Source: Sciurus carolinensis (Eukaryota; Chordata; Mammalia; Rodentia; Sciuridae). Taken from it: DNA of 64,000 bases. Below, piece after piece: positions 24,362-36,179 of the stretch (within the stretch, counting starts at the first letter, position 1; the number at the start of each line of letters is the position of its first letter). The stretch lies in assembly GCF_902686445.1 (NCBI RefSeq), contig NC_062232.1:69209440-69273439 (forward strand), in the 5' to 3' direction. The notes under the pieces were generated by a model, which worked only from the letters and a program-made list of their open reading frames with translations, made no database searches and was not told the origin of the DNA. The translations under genes and the position numbers were made by a program.

Positions 24362-24393
24362 AAAAACAAACAAACAAACAAACAAAACAAAAC
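24362..24393. repeat. (AAAC)n microsatellite
   Basis: About seven AAAC-type units. Only about 15 bp separates it from the preceding pyrimidine tract. Confidence 0.95.
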
Positions 24394-26030
24394 CCTCTTT
24401 ACCTCCTGAGTAACAAAGGACAACAGTATGCAACTGGGAAATAAATGAATTACTGAACCACATCTGGAGTGTACATCTATATCAAAAATTTGCCTTTTGT
24501 TTGTAAGGGTTTCAGATCAGGCAAATTTTTTGATACAGAGGTAAAAGCAAAGCAGACTCTTTAACCATGGACGTAATTCCAAAGGACTATCTTTGTATGT
24601 ACACTGTGTGTAAAAAACTAATGGTATGACATTAGTCTTTTCAGTCACACCTGTACACACAGATGGGAGAACATCAAAATGTAAATAGAGACATATGTTA
24701 TCACTAAAGATTAAACTGAAGCTGATGTCTATAGCAGAAAAATAATTAGCAAGTGCACAAATCAGGGTCTCTTTTACATTTTAGATGAAGAATAAAATTA
24801 TCTGTGTGTATGAAGTTTTGTTTTTTTTTTTTTTTTTTTTATTTAAACTGAAACAAGACCTGTGCTTTGTTTACAAGTGCTATAATACACTGACCTGCAC
24901 TAATGACAAAGCATTGTAGGGGAACTTCTAGTAATTTTTAGAGCTTAAGAAAAAAATGAAATAGACAAATTTATATATTTGCAAATAATTACTTTATGCT
25001 ACAGAAATCACAAATATATTCCCTAATCATAGTATATATCTATTTTAGTATATGGAAATACTTTGTTTTACTTTATTAAATTGTTCATTATTATTATTAT
25101 TATTATCATTATTATTTATGATGGCAAGTTATAGAAAAGTGGAATTGATCTAGAATAGAAAATAATAGGGAGTTTTATGAAAGGATTTTTAGAGACATTT
25201 CAGGGACTCCAAGGTTAATATATCCAAGCATGCTTTTTCAAGGGTAGAAATTAGGGCAGCTCTGGGGACCCAGTTCCAGAAATTCTTGGACTTGTTGGGT
25301 AGACAAAGGTTTCTGCCCGTAATGTGAATTGAGGACAGTGATATCCATTCTCTGTATTTCTTAACAAAAATTTCTCATTTATGAGCTTTGTTGGGATTCT
25401 AGCCATATAAATTTTAGAGTTGTTCCTAGAGAAGGGGTGGGTGGGATTATTGTGGGTGGATAGCTATTTTCAGAAATATCAGTTAAAAATACTGTAGCAT
25501 TTTTAAAAATGGTATCATCTTTTATTTTCCCTACATTGTATTTTTAAAATTTGCAGATGAAAAGTTGAAATAATTGTACAAGAAGCATGTGTTTATCCAT
25601 CACCTAGGTTCTATAATTTTTAAGATTTTTTCAATATTTGCTTTATCTCTCTAAGCATACAATACACACATGTGTACTGCACTCATACTTTGCTAATTCA
25701 TTTAAAAATAAGTTACAATTATTGTAGCATGCTAACTCTACGTAATTGAACATTAACTTCCACAGGATAAGGACACTTTCCTAGCTACCCATAATACCAT
25801 TATGAGGCATAAATAAATGAACAATTTCATGATATTTAATGGCCAGACCTTGACCAAATTTTCCCAATTTTCTTTAAAATATTTTCTCTAAATTTTTTAA
25901 ACCAGTGTGCAATATAGGTTCATAAATGAATGTCAATTGTACTCTACTTTCATTTTTAAGTAGTCTTCCTTGCTTGTATATTATTGTTTTTCATAAAAAT
26001 TACATATCAAAGATATTAGACTAATAGTAT
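24394..26030. other. unannotated interval with simple repeats
   Basis: Contains a 20-base T run (24821-24840) and an (ATT)n run (about 25088-25117). Otherwise AT-rich sequence with no recognised gene or family. Confidence 0.45.
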
Positions 26031-26168
26031 TTTTAATATTTTTTTAGTTGTAGATGGACACAATACCTTTATTTTATTTATTTATTTTTAAGTGATGCTG
26101 AGGATTGAATCCAGTGCCTCACACATGCTAGGAAAGTGCTCTACCTCTGAGTTACAACTCCAGTCCCA
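26031..26168 (-). repeat. ID-type SINE with long tail, reverse
   Basis: TAGTTGTAGATGGACACAAT, TTTTATTTATTTATTTTTAA, TGCTGAGGATTGAATCCAGT and TTACAACTCCAGTCCCA appear in antisense order. Flanking AATAGTATTTTT and AATAATATTTT suggest a mutated target duplication. Confidence 0.9.
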
Positions 26169-26255
26169 GGTCAATAATATTTTAAAATCTTCTTCAATCT
26201 GGATTTGTCTATGTGCCAGATATCATTTTTTGACTCTCAAATCCAAATTCAACTT

Positions 26256-26607
26256 CAGTACAGTCTGATTCCTATGTATTCATGGCTTGATTACATGGTG
26301 GATTCAACCAACCAGAGATCAAAAATATTTTCAAAGATAAATATTCCATTTCTACTGAATGCACATATTTTTCTGTCTTTTTGTCATTATTCCCTAAATA
26401 ATATAGCATAGCAACTATTTACATCATCTTTAAATTGTATTAAGCATTATATGTAATCTAAAGATGATTTTAAATTATACAGAAGGATATGTGCACATTT
26501 TAATTTTATGCTTATCCTTCACCATCTTGTGAAGGAGACTTCAGCACCAATGAATTTTGACATCCACAGGGTTCCTGGAAACAATTTCCTACAGACCCTG
26601 AGGAAGA
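26256..26607 (+). mobile_element. MER2-type Tigger MITE relic
   Basis: Begins CAGTACAGTCTGATTCCTAT, then GGTGGATTCAACCAACCAGA, GTCATTATTCCCTAAATAAT, ATAGCAACTATTTACATCAT, TCTAAAGATGATTTTAAATT and GGGTTCCTGGAAACAATTTC. This is the full-length order of the non-autonomous Tigger element MER2. Both ends are eroded but nearly full length. The open frame at 26205-26411 lies over it by chance. Confidence 0.8.
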
Positions 26608-27964
26608 ATTGTATCTGCTCTTCAATAATGAGCTGGACTTTTAGTATCTCTCTTTAATGATGACATAACTTTAAATGCTGTTAAATGCAAATACTGGGAG
26701 AATATTGCAGAAGGAAAAAGTTTTCTCTTGTTTTTAGGTGGTCTGTGACTTTTTATTGTTGTTTTTGCTAGATGGTTAATCAGACATGTGAAGACATATG
26801 TGTAGACATCTTGTGGTGCCCTACCTAACTAAGCCTCATATCCAGAGCATGAATCCCTCAGTCAATTTATATCCCTGCCGTAGGCCTTATGATCACCTTG
26901 CTACTGCCCTCCCTCTTGAAGATATTGCCCTCTTTAGGGTTTAAGCCCTCAGTAGTGACTCAACTCCATCTGTGAGCCAGTCCACTAATAACCATTCTAC
27001 TTTACTTCAAGAGTTATATCTTTCATGCCCAGTGACTATAAACCAGCTTTTCCCAAGCAAACCAGAGAAGTTCTCCATCATTTACATCTATATTTTCTTT
27101 AACTAGTTCTGCATGTCAGGTTTTTGGAGGGCATCTGATCCTTTCAAGCTTTTCCTTCCTTATATACTCTCCCTGATACCTAGGACAACATTTAGAGTTC
27201 TCTTTCTATTATTAAAATCATTTTCTCATATTAGTTTAAAAATTATTTGCATTAAATCTCCATTCTTCAAATTTACTTCATGATTTCTATTTTCTGAATG
27301 GACCCAGAATAATACAATCTGTCCAGATATTTTTGGTGGTGTAGTATTGTCTAATTTGAGTCTCTATCCCAAGGATGTCCTAGAGGTTAAAACTAAAGAC
27401 TTGATTAGATTCCATTCAAATGTTTTGGCAAAAATAATTTATAGGTGATATGGTATACTTAGCATTTATCATACAACAACACAGTCATACAACATTAAAT
27501 TGCATCTCTATTTGTAGTGCTAATTTATATCACTCGATTAATGTAATGACTTCCCAATCTTCTAGTATTGACATACATTTTCCCTTGATAATTCAAAGAA
27601 TGCATGAATTGACACATTGTTATCATTTGAATATCCTATTCTCTCATAATATTTTACTAATAATTTTAGCATCCTTTGATGATCATTACCTGAATCAATG
27701 ATTTCATTTGAATGGTGATTTTCTAATTCTATTTCATTTGATTTTTAATAATTATCTCTTCTGTGGAAAGCATTGCTTATCAGTTGAGGGTGAATTTTTG
27801 TTTCTTTTAAAAAGGCACAATGAATATATTTTCCCTTTTCCAATTTCAGAGTAATGAATTAATAAGTTAAGTTACCATCGATTGGGACAAAGTTCTTTTA
27901 TTCTCTCCCTCGCTCTGAATACCAGTAAACAACCATGATTTTAATTTAGTGTTTATAATGTGCG
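26608..27964. other. unannotated interval
   Basis: The part 26790-27320 has the mixed composition of an old LTR or unique sequence but no matching ends. No coding region supported. Confidence 0.35.
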
Positions 27965-28140
27965 TGGGGGGAGTACTGGGATTGAATTCAGGGGAACTTT
28001 CCTTCAAGTTACATTCTCAGCCTTTTTTTAAAAAACAAATTTGAGACAGGGTCTCCTTAAGTTGGTGAGAGTGTCCTTGAACTTGTGATTCTCTACTCTA
28101 GCCTCCTAGAATTGAAAACATGTGCCACCATGCCTGGCCT
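27965..28140 (-). repeat. B1-dID dimeric SINE, reverse
   Basis: The forward sequence begins with the antisense ID half (TACTGGGATTGAATTCAGGG ... CATTCTCAGCC), then a T-rich linker, then the antisense B1 half (GAGACAGGGTCTCCTTAAGT ... TGTGCCACCATGCCTGGCC). Confidence 0.9.
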
Positions 28141-28516
28141 AATTCAGTATTTTAAATCAATCATAATTATTATTCTTTCTGATGCTCATATTTTCCAAAA
28201 TGTGATTTCATGGAGTCCTTTCAAGACAGTTACTTTATCCATTTTGCATGAATCCTTTAGTCTTTGGACATTTTCAGGTTTACAGCTGTCATGAAAATTT
28301 TTTAGACTCTGTAATAAGCCATTGTTCCAAGCTCTCCTCTTTTTAGTGAGAAATGATATTTAGAAACAAATAAATCTGCTAGGTGCTAAATGAGTTCATT
28401 GTTTGTGGGATATCATTGTTAGATCTTTCTGTTTCATTTTTAAAAAGATGAGTTCATGTTGCTCTTTCCAGTTCAAATTGAACCTTAGACTAGACTCTTA
28501 TCTTAATTTACTAAAT
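28141..28516. other. unannotated interval
   Basis: Short AT-rich stretch between a SINE and a MaLR LTR. Nothing recognised. Confidence 0.4.
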
Positions 28517-28920
28517 TCACATTGTATGATTGTACTGCTATAACAAAAATATTTGAGATGGGGTAACATAAACAACAGAAATTTCTTTCTCAGAGTTCTG
28601 GAGTCTGTGAAGACAGGTTCAAGGCACCAGCAGTTTTGATGTCTCCTGAGGGCTACTCACTTCTTCCAAGAGGCAGCTTGTTGCTAGCTACATCCTCCAA
28701 TGTGGATAAATGTTATTTCCTCACATGACTCAACTGACAGAAGGGCAAAAGTGTGAAACACTGTGTAAAACCTCTTTCATAAAGGTCTTAATCCTGTTCA
28801 TGAGCAAAGGAGCCCTCATGACCTAATCACCTCTTGAACACCACACATTTTAATACTGCTGCACTGGGGATTAAATTTCAAGATGAAATTTGGAGGGGAA
28901 ATAACATTCAAACCATAGTA
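28517..28920 (-). mobile_element. MaLR (MST/MLT1-type) solo LTR, reverse
   Basis: In forward orientation the right edge GGATTAAATTTCAAGATGAA ... CATTCAAACCATAGTA is the reverse of the MaLR 5' end. GGAGCCCTCATGACCTAATC is the conserved internal block, and TGTACTGCTATAACAAAAAT with CAACAGAAATTTCTTTCTCA is the reversed 3' end. Confidence 0.75.
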
Positions 28921-28944
28921 TCTCTTAACATATATGCATAAATA

Positions 28945-29850
28945 TATGTTAATATATTAGTTGTCTGTTTTGTATAACAAATTACATTAAACTTTAAAAT
29001 GAAGTAGATTATAGAGTAAATGCTTATGGTTTAGTTTTTGTATGTAAGATAAAGCATTGGACTGTTGGGGAAAAGAAGTGAGGGGAATCCCATGAAAATA
29101 GAGAAGAGATCAGTGGAGTAGAGGAAGGATATTAAAGTGGGGAGAGGAGGGATGGGAAAAGGGAGGAAAGGTGGATTGAAACTAATCTAAATTTTATAGG
29201 TATGTATATGAATATACCACAGTGAATTTCACCTTTATATGCATTTATAATTCACTCATTAAAAAATTATAAATATATGGAAGTAAGACCAGTAGAGTAG
29301 AGGACAGGGAATAGGGGAAAGGAGGAGGAGAGAGAAAGGGGAAATACAGGGGATTGAATTGGAGTATATTATATTCTATGCTTGTATAATTCTTTCAAAA
29401 TTGACCCCCAAATTATGTATAACTATAATGCATTAATTAAAAATTGTTTTTAAAGAATAAATATTTATGAAACATAACTTCTGTGGGTCAGATTTTGGGA
29501 GCAAACTGACTGGGTGTTTGTGGCTTAGAATCTCTTATGAGATAGCATTCATGTTGTTGTTCAGGGGCTGGCTTGAGTGAGCCTAGGGTATATGCACCAA
29601 AGATGGCTCTCAAACACGGCTGTTGGCAGAGGCTTCAGTTCCTTGCCATGTTGTTCTCTCCATAATTATTCTTAACTGTCTTCGTTAGAGTCTCCACAGA
29701 GAGTAGTCTGAGAGAGAGAGAGCAATGAAGAAACCACAAGAACTGATAAGGCCTAATTTCAGAAGTGGTACATGATAACATCTACCATATTCTATTCAAT
29801 AAAAGCACATCCCTGAATCCAGCCAATTGTAGAAAAGGTAATTAAAATAC
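28945..29850 (-). mobile_element. MLT1-type LTR relic split by an insertion
   Basis: 28945-29030 (TTAGTTGTCTGTTTTGTATA, AACAAATTACATTAAAC) looks like the reversed 3' end of an MLT1 LTR. 29465-29850 continues it (CTTCTGTGGGTCAGATTTTG, GGCTGTTGGCAGAGGCTTCA, CAGTTCCTTGCCATG, AGAGAGAGAGAGCAATGAAG). The two halves are separated by about 430 bp of unrelated sequence, implying a later insertion. Family call from remembered consensus. Confidence 0.5.
29035..29460 (+). repeat. two L1-3'-end-like units in tandem
   Basis: Two segments each start GA[T/C]CAGT[G/A]GAGTAGAGGA (about 29109 and 29288), pass through a G/A-rich stretch, and end in an AT-rich part with TATAACTATAATGCATTAAT or similar. The purine-rich then AT-rich layout resembles 3' ends of squirrel L1 elements. 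Inserted inside the MLT1 relic. Identity tentative. Confidence 0.4.
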
Positions 29851-30392
29851 AATTCTTGAAGAAACAAGTATCAAAGTACATATGGACATGTTTTAAAAGA
29901 AAACATTTGCTTGTCTTTATCTTATATCATACATTAGTTTCAAATATACCATATCACTAAAAAGAAAAAAAGTGAAGTTTAAAACTTTTGCCAGAATTTA
30001 TTTTTTTATTTTAGAATATATCCTATGAAGGATATATACTCAGAGTATTATGCTCAAATGTCACTTAAAGTATTTATTTTCTCCATATGTTTATGTTAGC
30101 AATTTGACAAATGTTTAAGTTCCTTTATTCATTTATTTTTGGGGTTTTGGTATGTTTACTATTTTTGTGATCATCTGTTTTTTGATTAAATAAAACACAT
30201 GGCATAATTCAAGCAACAAAATTATTTTAAAAGTTATGTACAATAGTGTCTTGCTTTCAAAGTCTTAACTGATTCCCACAATTTACTGTTCTTTCTAACT
30301 TGTTTCTACAGAGAACTACTTTTTTAATCTTACTACTTTTTCAAAATAAATCCTATGAACTAGTACCTAAATAGTCTTAGTCTGGTGCCATT

Positions 30393-30570
30393 CATATATA
30401 TATATATATATACACACATACATATATTATATAGTTATAGTTATTATATTATGTTGTATAATGTATTCATTACATACTATATATAATGTATAAATTATTT
30501 AGTTTTATAACATGTAATATGCATTATTATGTATTATACAATATATGTATTATGTAATAATTACATCAAG
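30393..30570. repeat. AT-rich microsatellite region
   Basis: A (TA)10 run followed by TACACACATACATATATTATATA and long degenerate TATTA/ATGTAT repeats. Confidence 0.9.
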
Positions 30571-30764
30571 GGGCTTTTGAGTAGTAATACTCTATGTCCT
30601 TAGCATGATATATTCTAAAAAAGATACTGGAAATAAATTTTAAACATCCTTCATTATTTTTCTTTATATTGATATAATCAATCTGAAATACACACACGCT
30701 CATGCACACACACACATTCACTCTTAGCTTTATAAAATTTAAATATTTACTAATTCATTTACAT

Positions 30765-31020
30765 AGGTCCAAGATGAGGAAATAGTCTTTTTGTATTCAA
30801 TGACATGGTTAGATTCTTCAGATTGGCAGCAATGATGAGCTGCATGCTGTTTCAGAAGGTGTCCTGACAAATGAACTGTACTTTAGAGACATTGGACATG
30901 GCAGCAGCACAAATGACACTATGTTCTCTTCACAGAATTCAGGTTGATGAACCAAAAACAATTGCCTTTGACAGTGAAATCCATGCCAACTCTATTGAAA
31001 ACTATAAGACAGGCAAATAG
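30765..31020 (+). pseudogene. coding-like fragment with frameshift, unidentified
   Basis: Two protein-like frames succeed one another. One runs open from 30813 to 30944 (44 codons, stop TGA at 30945-30947). The other is open from ATG 30871 to TAG 31018-31020 (49 codons). The most protein-like part of the first leads, after a shift near 30935, into that of the second (residue motifs NELYFRDIG, then IAFDSEIHANSIENYKTGK). Composition and codon use look unlike the surrounding AT-rich DNA. TGTTCTCTTCACAG at 30922-30935 could be a splice acceptor, in which case the downstream part would be an exon. I cannot name the family. Processed pseudogene, decayed exon and chance are all possible. Confidence 0.25.
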
Positions 31021-31354
31021 TACATTTCATTCTACATTCTCTGTGTCTAATATTAAATTCAGGTACACTACAGATTTTTTCTATGCAGATTTTTTAATAC
31101 TATAGAATTGGTAAAGAAATTGCAGAATGTGTGGTAGTAATTTTATTTTGTAGCCAGTCAATAATGGAAGGGGTAAAAAAGAACTACACATCAAGATGGA
31201 GAATTAGAGTTCTGGTCCTTTTTTTTTAGGGATGGGGTATAACTTCAAAACATTTTCCTCAGGTAGTTGTGAAAAGCAAGTATTAAGATGGCATGATAAT
31301 TATCTCTTTAATCATGATGTGGTCTTAGGATTGCTTCTTCATACTATAGAGAAA

Positions 31355-31435
31355 CATATATATATATATATAAAATAAGATTATATATAATTTATATATA
31401 CATTAGTATAATATATTATATATATATATAATAAA
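31355..31435. repeat. (TA)n microsatellite
   Basis: Interrupted TA dinucleotide runs with ATTATATATAATTTATATATAC spacers. Confidence 0.93.
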
Positions 31436-31440
31436 ATTGT

Positions 31441-31979
31441 TTAGGGAAAATGCCAGTGAATTAAAAAATAGGAACACAGGAACCTGTTTTTATTTCAGCA
31501 GACTTATTAGAGTGTTTCACTAAAGCAACAACTAAAGCCATGACTGAAGGAGTTGGGGATTTTAGCATGTTTGGAATTACTAAGAGTGACAAACAAATCT
31601 AAAGGGACTGGGCATCATTGAAAACACTCCTTATTATTAGTAAGTAGATTCATTAGTAATATCCTTTTCTTTCCAGCCTTTCTTCACTTTTTCCTTTTTT
31701 CTCATTTATTGATTAATTCATTTGTTCATCCCTTTTTCCATTCTTTAATTAATTTGTTAATTCATTCAATTACCTATTCATTTGTTCATTTACTTGTTAA
31801 TTCATTTACCCATGTAAAGTAATATCTTTAGTTTGGACCACTATGATAGCAAATAGCAACTACTGATTTCCATAATCTATCTCCTCACAATATATAATGA
31901 CCCTTAGAAAGTCTAAATTATATTACTTTCCTCTTCTGTTTAATATGTCCACCAACAGCCTTCCAAATCATTCAGGGAA
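31441..31979. other. unannotated interval with degenerate TTCA repeats
   Basis: 31710-31811 is a decayed tetranucleotide array built on TTCATTTGTTCA-like units. The rest is unrecognised. Confidence 0.5.
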
Positions 31980-32450
31980 AATTTGAAATTTTTACAATGA
32001 CCTACTTAATCTGATCCCTTTGTCTCTCTCCAATTTCATCTCCTTCTTTTGAACCCTTCTATGAATTGCTCTAGTCACACTGACTTTTTTTGATATGTCT
32101 CATAAACAGCAAATTCCTTCTATCTTAGAGATTTAGCAGTTCTTTTTCTTTCTACCTAAAATAGTTTTCCAGTAAATCTTAGGATAAATGACTGTTATCA
32201 TTTCTATCATTGCTCAAAACCATCTCAGAGATGCCTTTCTTTTTACCCAATCTCAAATTGTCTCCCTTCCCTGTCATATTGCAAGGTCTCCTCAATATTT
32301 ATTGCTTTTTGAAAGTGATTATGTATATCCTCAAACAGAATATAAGCCCCTTGAACACAAAGAAAATATCCATCTTTTTCTCTTTCAGACATAATTATTG
32401 TACATTTTTGGGCATTCTGCTTAGCCATATGAAGAAGGTATGAATAAAAC
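31980..32450 (+). repeat. L2-type LINE 3' region, decayed
   Basis: CTGATCCCTTTGTCTCTCTC, GAATTGCTCTAGTCACACTG and AATATAAGCCCCTTGAACAC follow the usual order of L2 3' ends. The three overlapping open frames at 32188-32443 lie within it and are not genes. Confidence 0.45.
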
Positions 32451-33164
32451 TTCTATAAGCACCTCTATTATAATGAAGAGACATACATTCAAAAAAACAA
32501 TTAACACATAATATATTGTTGAAGAAATAGAAAAGTATCTTAGAAAAAAGGAATTCTTGTGAGGTATGGGAGAATTTAGATAAAAATACAGGTATAGTTC
32601 GGTTATTTGAAGGACAGTAAACAGGCTAGTTTGAATGGAGTAGAAAAAGTGAGAGACTATAATGTCAATGACAGGCAGAAAGTTGAGCATTGAATTAAAT
32701 TGTGTTTGTGGAATTTCAGTTGTATCACATCTTTCAAAAGAACTGATTAAATCAAACAGCATGAAAAGTAGTGCCCAGAAGATCATAAGTTCCTTGAAGA
32801 ACAAGACATCTCTTATATTCTTTCTCCATATTTCTCAAAGTCCCTATCAGAACATTAAACACATACTAAACATTGGTAACACTGTTTAGATTAATAAAGG
32901 CATATGCACATATGATACTCCAAGTTTCCTTTAGTTGAATAACTCAAGATTCCTATGCCCTAGGACACACTTTTGGCTAAGGTGCAGACCCACCTTCTAT
33001 AGGGACACTTCATTCAGGCAATAGGAGAAAGGGGGATTGAAGATCCCATTATCTTTTATCATCTTTACTTCTGTTCTACTTATTCTCTTCACCTGACCTT
33101 GCAGAGAGTAGTACTGAAAGATAGGAAAAACCTACCTTCTATCAGTTTATTTCATAACTTGATT
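32451..33164. other. unannotated interval
   Basis: A 127-codon reverse open frame (32421-32804) encodes a very hydrophobic Phe/Leu/Ile-rich chain, which is what AT-rich DNA gives by chance. It overlaps a forward open frame (32662-32889). No motif supports either as a gene. Confidence 0.4.
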
Positions 33165-33850
33165 CCTGATTATTATTGCTGCTTAACATATTACAGAAAA
33201 ATTTCAGAAGCTTACACCAACCATTTTATTTTGTTGTGACATTTTGTGTCAGGGATTTTGCAAGGGCTTGGCTAGGAAATTCTCATGTGGATTATCCTGC
33301 AGTTGAGGTAGGTGTCAACTTGAAGTTGTAGTTATTCCAAGGCTTAACTCAGCTGCATGTCCTAAATAGCTTATTCCCAGTGCTAGCAGTTAATGCTTGC
33401 TGTCAACTGGGACCTCAGCTACATTTGTTGACTAGGGCATGTTCACATAATTTCTCCAACATCTTTGTGCTTCCTCATCGAATGGAGATTATAAACAGGC
33501 AGATTTCTTGAATGATAGCTCAGAGTTCCAAGTAAGAGTCTACCAGGGGCTGGGGTTTTAGGTAATGGTACAATGCTTACCTAGCATGTATGAGGTGCTG
33601 ATTTTGATCCTCAGCACCACATAAAAATAAATAAAATAAAGGTATTGTGCTCATCTACAATTAAAAATGTTTTTAAAAAGAGTCTACCAGTAAGTCCGAA
33701 GCTGGATAATCTTGTATAGGCTTGGAAGCCATGGAGCATCCAAATTGTAAGTTCATAAACCAAATCCAAAATTAAGAATTTCAAAGGAGGTAGCATAATC
33801 TCTGTCTTTTAGTGGGAGGAGTGTCAAAGATTGTGGACATATTTCAACAC
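33165..33850 (-). mobile_element. MLT1-type LTR relic, reverse, hit by a SINE
   Basis: ATTATTGCTGCTTAACATAT, TTGTGTCAGGGATTTTGCAA and GGCTTGGCTAGGAAATTCTC follow the antisense order of an MLT1 LTR. A SINE interrupts it at 33547-33677. The right part (33691-33850) is less certain. Confidence 0.45.
33547..33677 (+). repeat. ID-type SINE with long tail
   Basis: GGGCTGGGGTTTTAGGTAAT, GATCCTCAGCACCACATAAA, then the AATAAAGGTATTGTG tail. Perfect 13-bp target duplication AAGAGTCTACCAG at 33534-33546 and 33678-33690. Confidence 0.97.
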
Positions 33851-34491
33851 TGACATGAGTTATATTTATAATTGTGCTTCATCTGAAATATGGACCTTTT
33901 TGTTTTTCTGTTAAACAAAATCAGATCCTGCAGAAGCCCTTTGAAATATGCCAATTTCTCATTTGATGTTCTTTGTTGACCTGAACCAATAATAATGGTT
34001 AACACTTGAGTTAAGCGAGTCCATTTAAAAAAAAAGTCTAGATTTGAAGAATGGTGAGAATAATAGCTCATCTCTTTTTATTTTGTCTTGCTTTTATTTT
34101 ACTACCAATCAATTAAGAAGAAAAAAATATATGTGTGTGTCTATGTGTGTGTGTGTATTAGATAGATAAAAATTACTAGAAGCACTTCCCTAGCATGTCC
34201 TAAGTTCTTTCCAGATGTATACCTGAGTTCAGGGTCTCATGCAGCCTGAGTAAAGTGAGGAAGTCTTGGGTTCTCTGAATTTTATACACATAGACTTGAG
34301 GAGAGGCCATAGTAGCCACATGTGTTAAAAACTACAAGATAAAGGGAAATTCCTTGCCGTACTTAGTTATGTAATTCCTTGTTATATGTTTTGTTTGTTT
34401 GTTTGTTTGTTTGTTTTTTGTGTTTTTGTGTTTTACTTCAACATTGGCCACAAGAAAGGTCTGGTTATGACACATCAAAATCCTCTAGTTG
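33851..34491. other. unannotated interval with simple repeats
   Basis: Includes an imperfect TG/TC run at about 34127-34165 and a (GTTT)n run at about 34388-34418. The reverse open frame 33844-34071 has no recognisable feature. Confidence 0.5.
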
Positions 34492-34578
34492 GGTTGGGGA
34501 TATAGCTCAGTTGGTAGAGTGCTTGCCTTACAAGCACAAGGCCCTGAGTTCAATCCCCAGCACCGCAAAAAAAAAAAG
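34492..34578 (+). repeat. young compact ID SINE
   Basis: Near-pristine ID body (GGATATAGCTCAGTTGGTAG ... TTCAATCCCCAGCACCGC plus A-tail) with a perfect 15-bp target duplication AAAATCCTCTAGTTG at 34477-34491 and 34579-34593. Intact duplication and clean Pol III boxes make it the youngest-looking insertion in the window. Confidence 0.98.
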
Positions 34579-34759
34579 AAAATCCTCTAGTTGTCAACGG
34601 AGCTAAAAGTAGCGAGTGTTTGTCAAGAATGTTCTATAGTAAATTTGATAGTATGTAACACTTTTTTCTAACTTATTTTCTATTCCAGTTAAAATGTTTA
34701 GATTTTAGCTATCCTGAAAAATATGCCATTCCCAAAAATAAGCTGAAATTTCACACTTG

Positions 34760-35040
34760 TATGACTTCTCTAAACTGTCCCTTATGCAAGCAATGCCTAT
34801 CATTCCTCATGACAACTTTAAATCCCATGTAAACTACTTTTATAATCTCTTGTTTTTATTTACACTTCTTTTTAAAGATTTATCACTTTACCTTGCATTA
34901 GTACAATTTACAGTTGTATATGACTCAGCCATTAGAATCTAAGCTTCTCTATGGCAATAAACATTTGTTTTTCATTTCTTTTTCCTCCTCAGTACCCCAC
35001 ATAGTCCTTTGCAATATAATAGATGTTCACATTTATTAAT
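34760..35040 (+). repeat. L2-type LINE 3' end, decayed
   Basis: TTAGAATCTAAGCTTCTCTA, CTCAGTACCCCACATAGTCC and AATAGATGTTCACATTTATT match the order of L2 3' ends, where such repeats close with a run like (GCTCAATAAAT). Confidence 0.5.
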
Positions 35041-36179
35041 TTACCTTGATATGCTTGTCAGGTTAGGAAAATAATAATGAATAAAAATAAACACTGTGAA
35101 CACTTTCACAGCTAATTTTTATGAAACAAACTTACCATAAGATAGTGTTTGACTGTCTTACAGGATAGTTGGATAGATTAAGGAACTATTTTCACAGTGC
35201 CGAATTCACTGGTAAATTTGGATTGAAAAAAATGTATAGTAAAGATAATAATTTACAATCATACATAAAAAACAATTTAGATAAGGTTTTGACTTTCCTT
35301 TTTAGCTTTTTAAATAAATTACATAGATGGTGTTATGGCCACTCAAACTTCAGAAATGATATGGCATTGACAAAAATTTTCTAATTTTTATACAAAATAA
35401 TATTTCACATCTAATTATGCAGGGATCCCATTTATTGAAAATTTTCTATTTTCATAAATCATTCTGTCTTACCCTTATGCTCCCTAAAAAACCCATATTT
35501 CTTAGACTGAAGATTCAAAAGTATTTCATGATTACAATTTTTCATCTCATCTTCCTCAGGGTTTACTTATAGGAGTTTTGGCCTGAACCATGTACATCAG
35601 AATTGCAATAAAGTACAGTCATGACAGATGTGACAGTGACTAATTGTAGCTGATGCTGGCAATATGGCAGAAGTATTTTCTCATTAAAGGTAAGGGTCAA
35701 AGGAAGATTTGAGAATGAGAAAGCAATGTAATGGGGTCAGGGCAAAATGACCACCTCAGGCCTGAGTCAACCCAAGTGGAAAATTGCTTGAAAAGCAGGT
35801 TAGCAATTTGAACCAGGAATGAAATAAAGTATAAAAAAGATTTTAGCACATGCTTAGGGATGACCACACACATTCTGAAATAGCCTTAAAACTTATATTT
35901 TTTAACCAATGAAAGGTTTTTCAATGCATGTTGCAATTATATTTTAAATATCCTTGATATATAAGTACTAATATGAAAGATTTAATTAATTATCCTCCTT
36001 CAGTACATTGCATCTTCTTTCTTTCTTCCATTTCTATTTTCACTATCCTAATTCAGGTCATCAGTCAATCTCCCTTGAACCATGGCAATAGTTTCCAACT
36101 GGTCTCTCCATTTCTGGGTTCTCTTATCTTCAATGCCTTTTATCTCACCATTTCAGAAACTTAAATGTTTCTGCAGAAC
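35041..36179. other. unannotated interval
   Basis: No repeat or gene recognised. 35560-35840 is compositionally mixed and could be unique conserved sequence, which I cannot test. Confidence 0.4.

Noticed and set aside
24203..24463. Lys/Arg/Gly-rich reverse frame resembling a basic low-complexity protein
   Set aside because: It is a direct translation of the (TTCC)n simple repeat.
32421..32804. 127-codon reverse open frame with hydrophobic, membrane-like composition
   Set aside because: Phe/Ile/Leu-rich chains are what long AT-rich frames give by chance. There is no signal motif, it overlaps a forward frame, and no splice or promoter context supports it.
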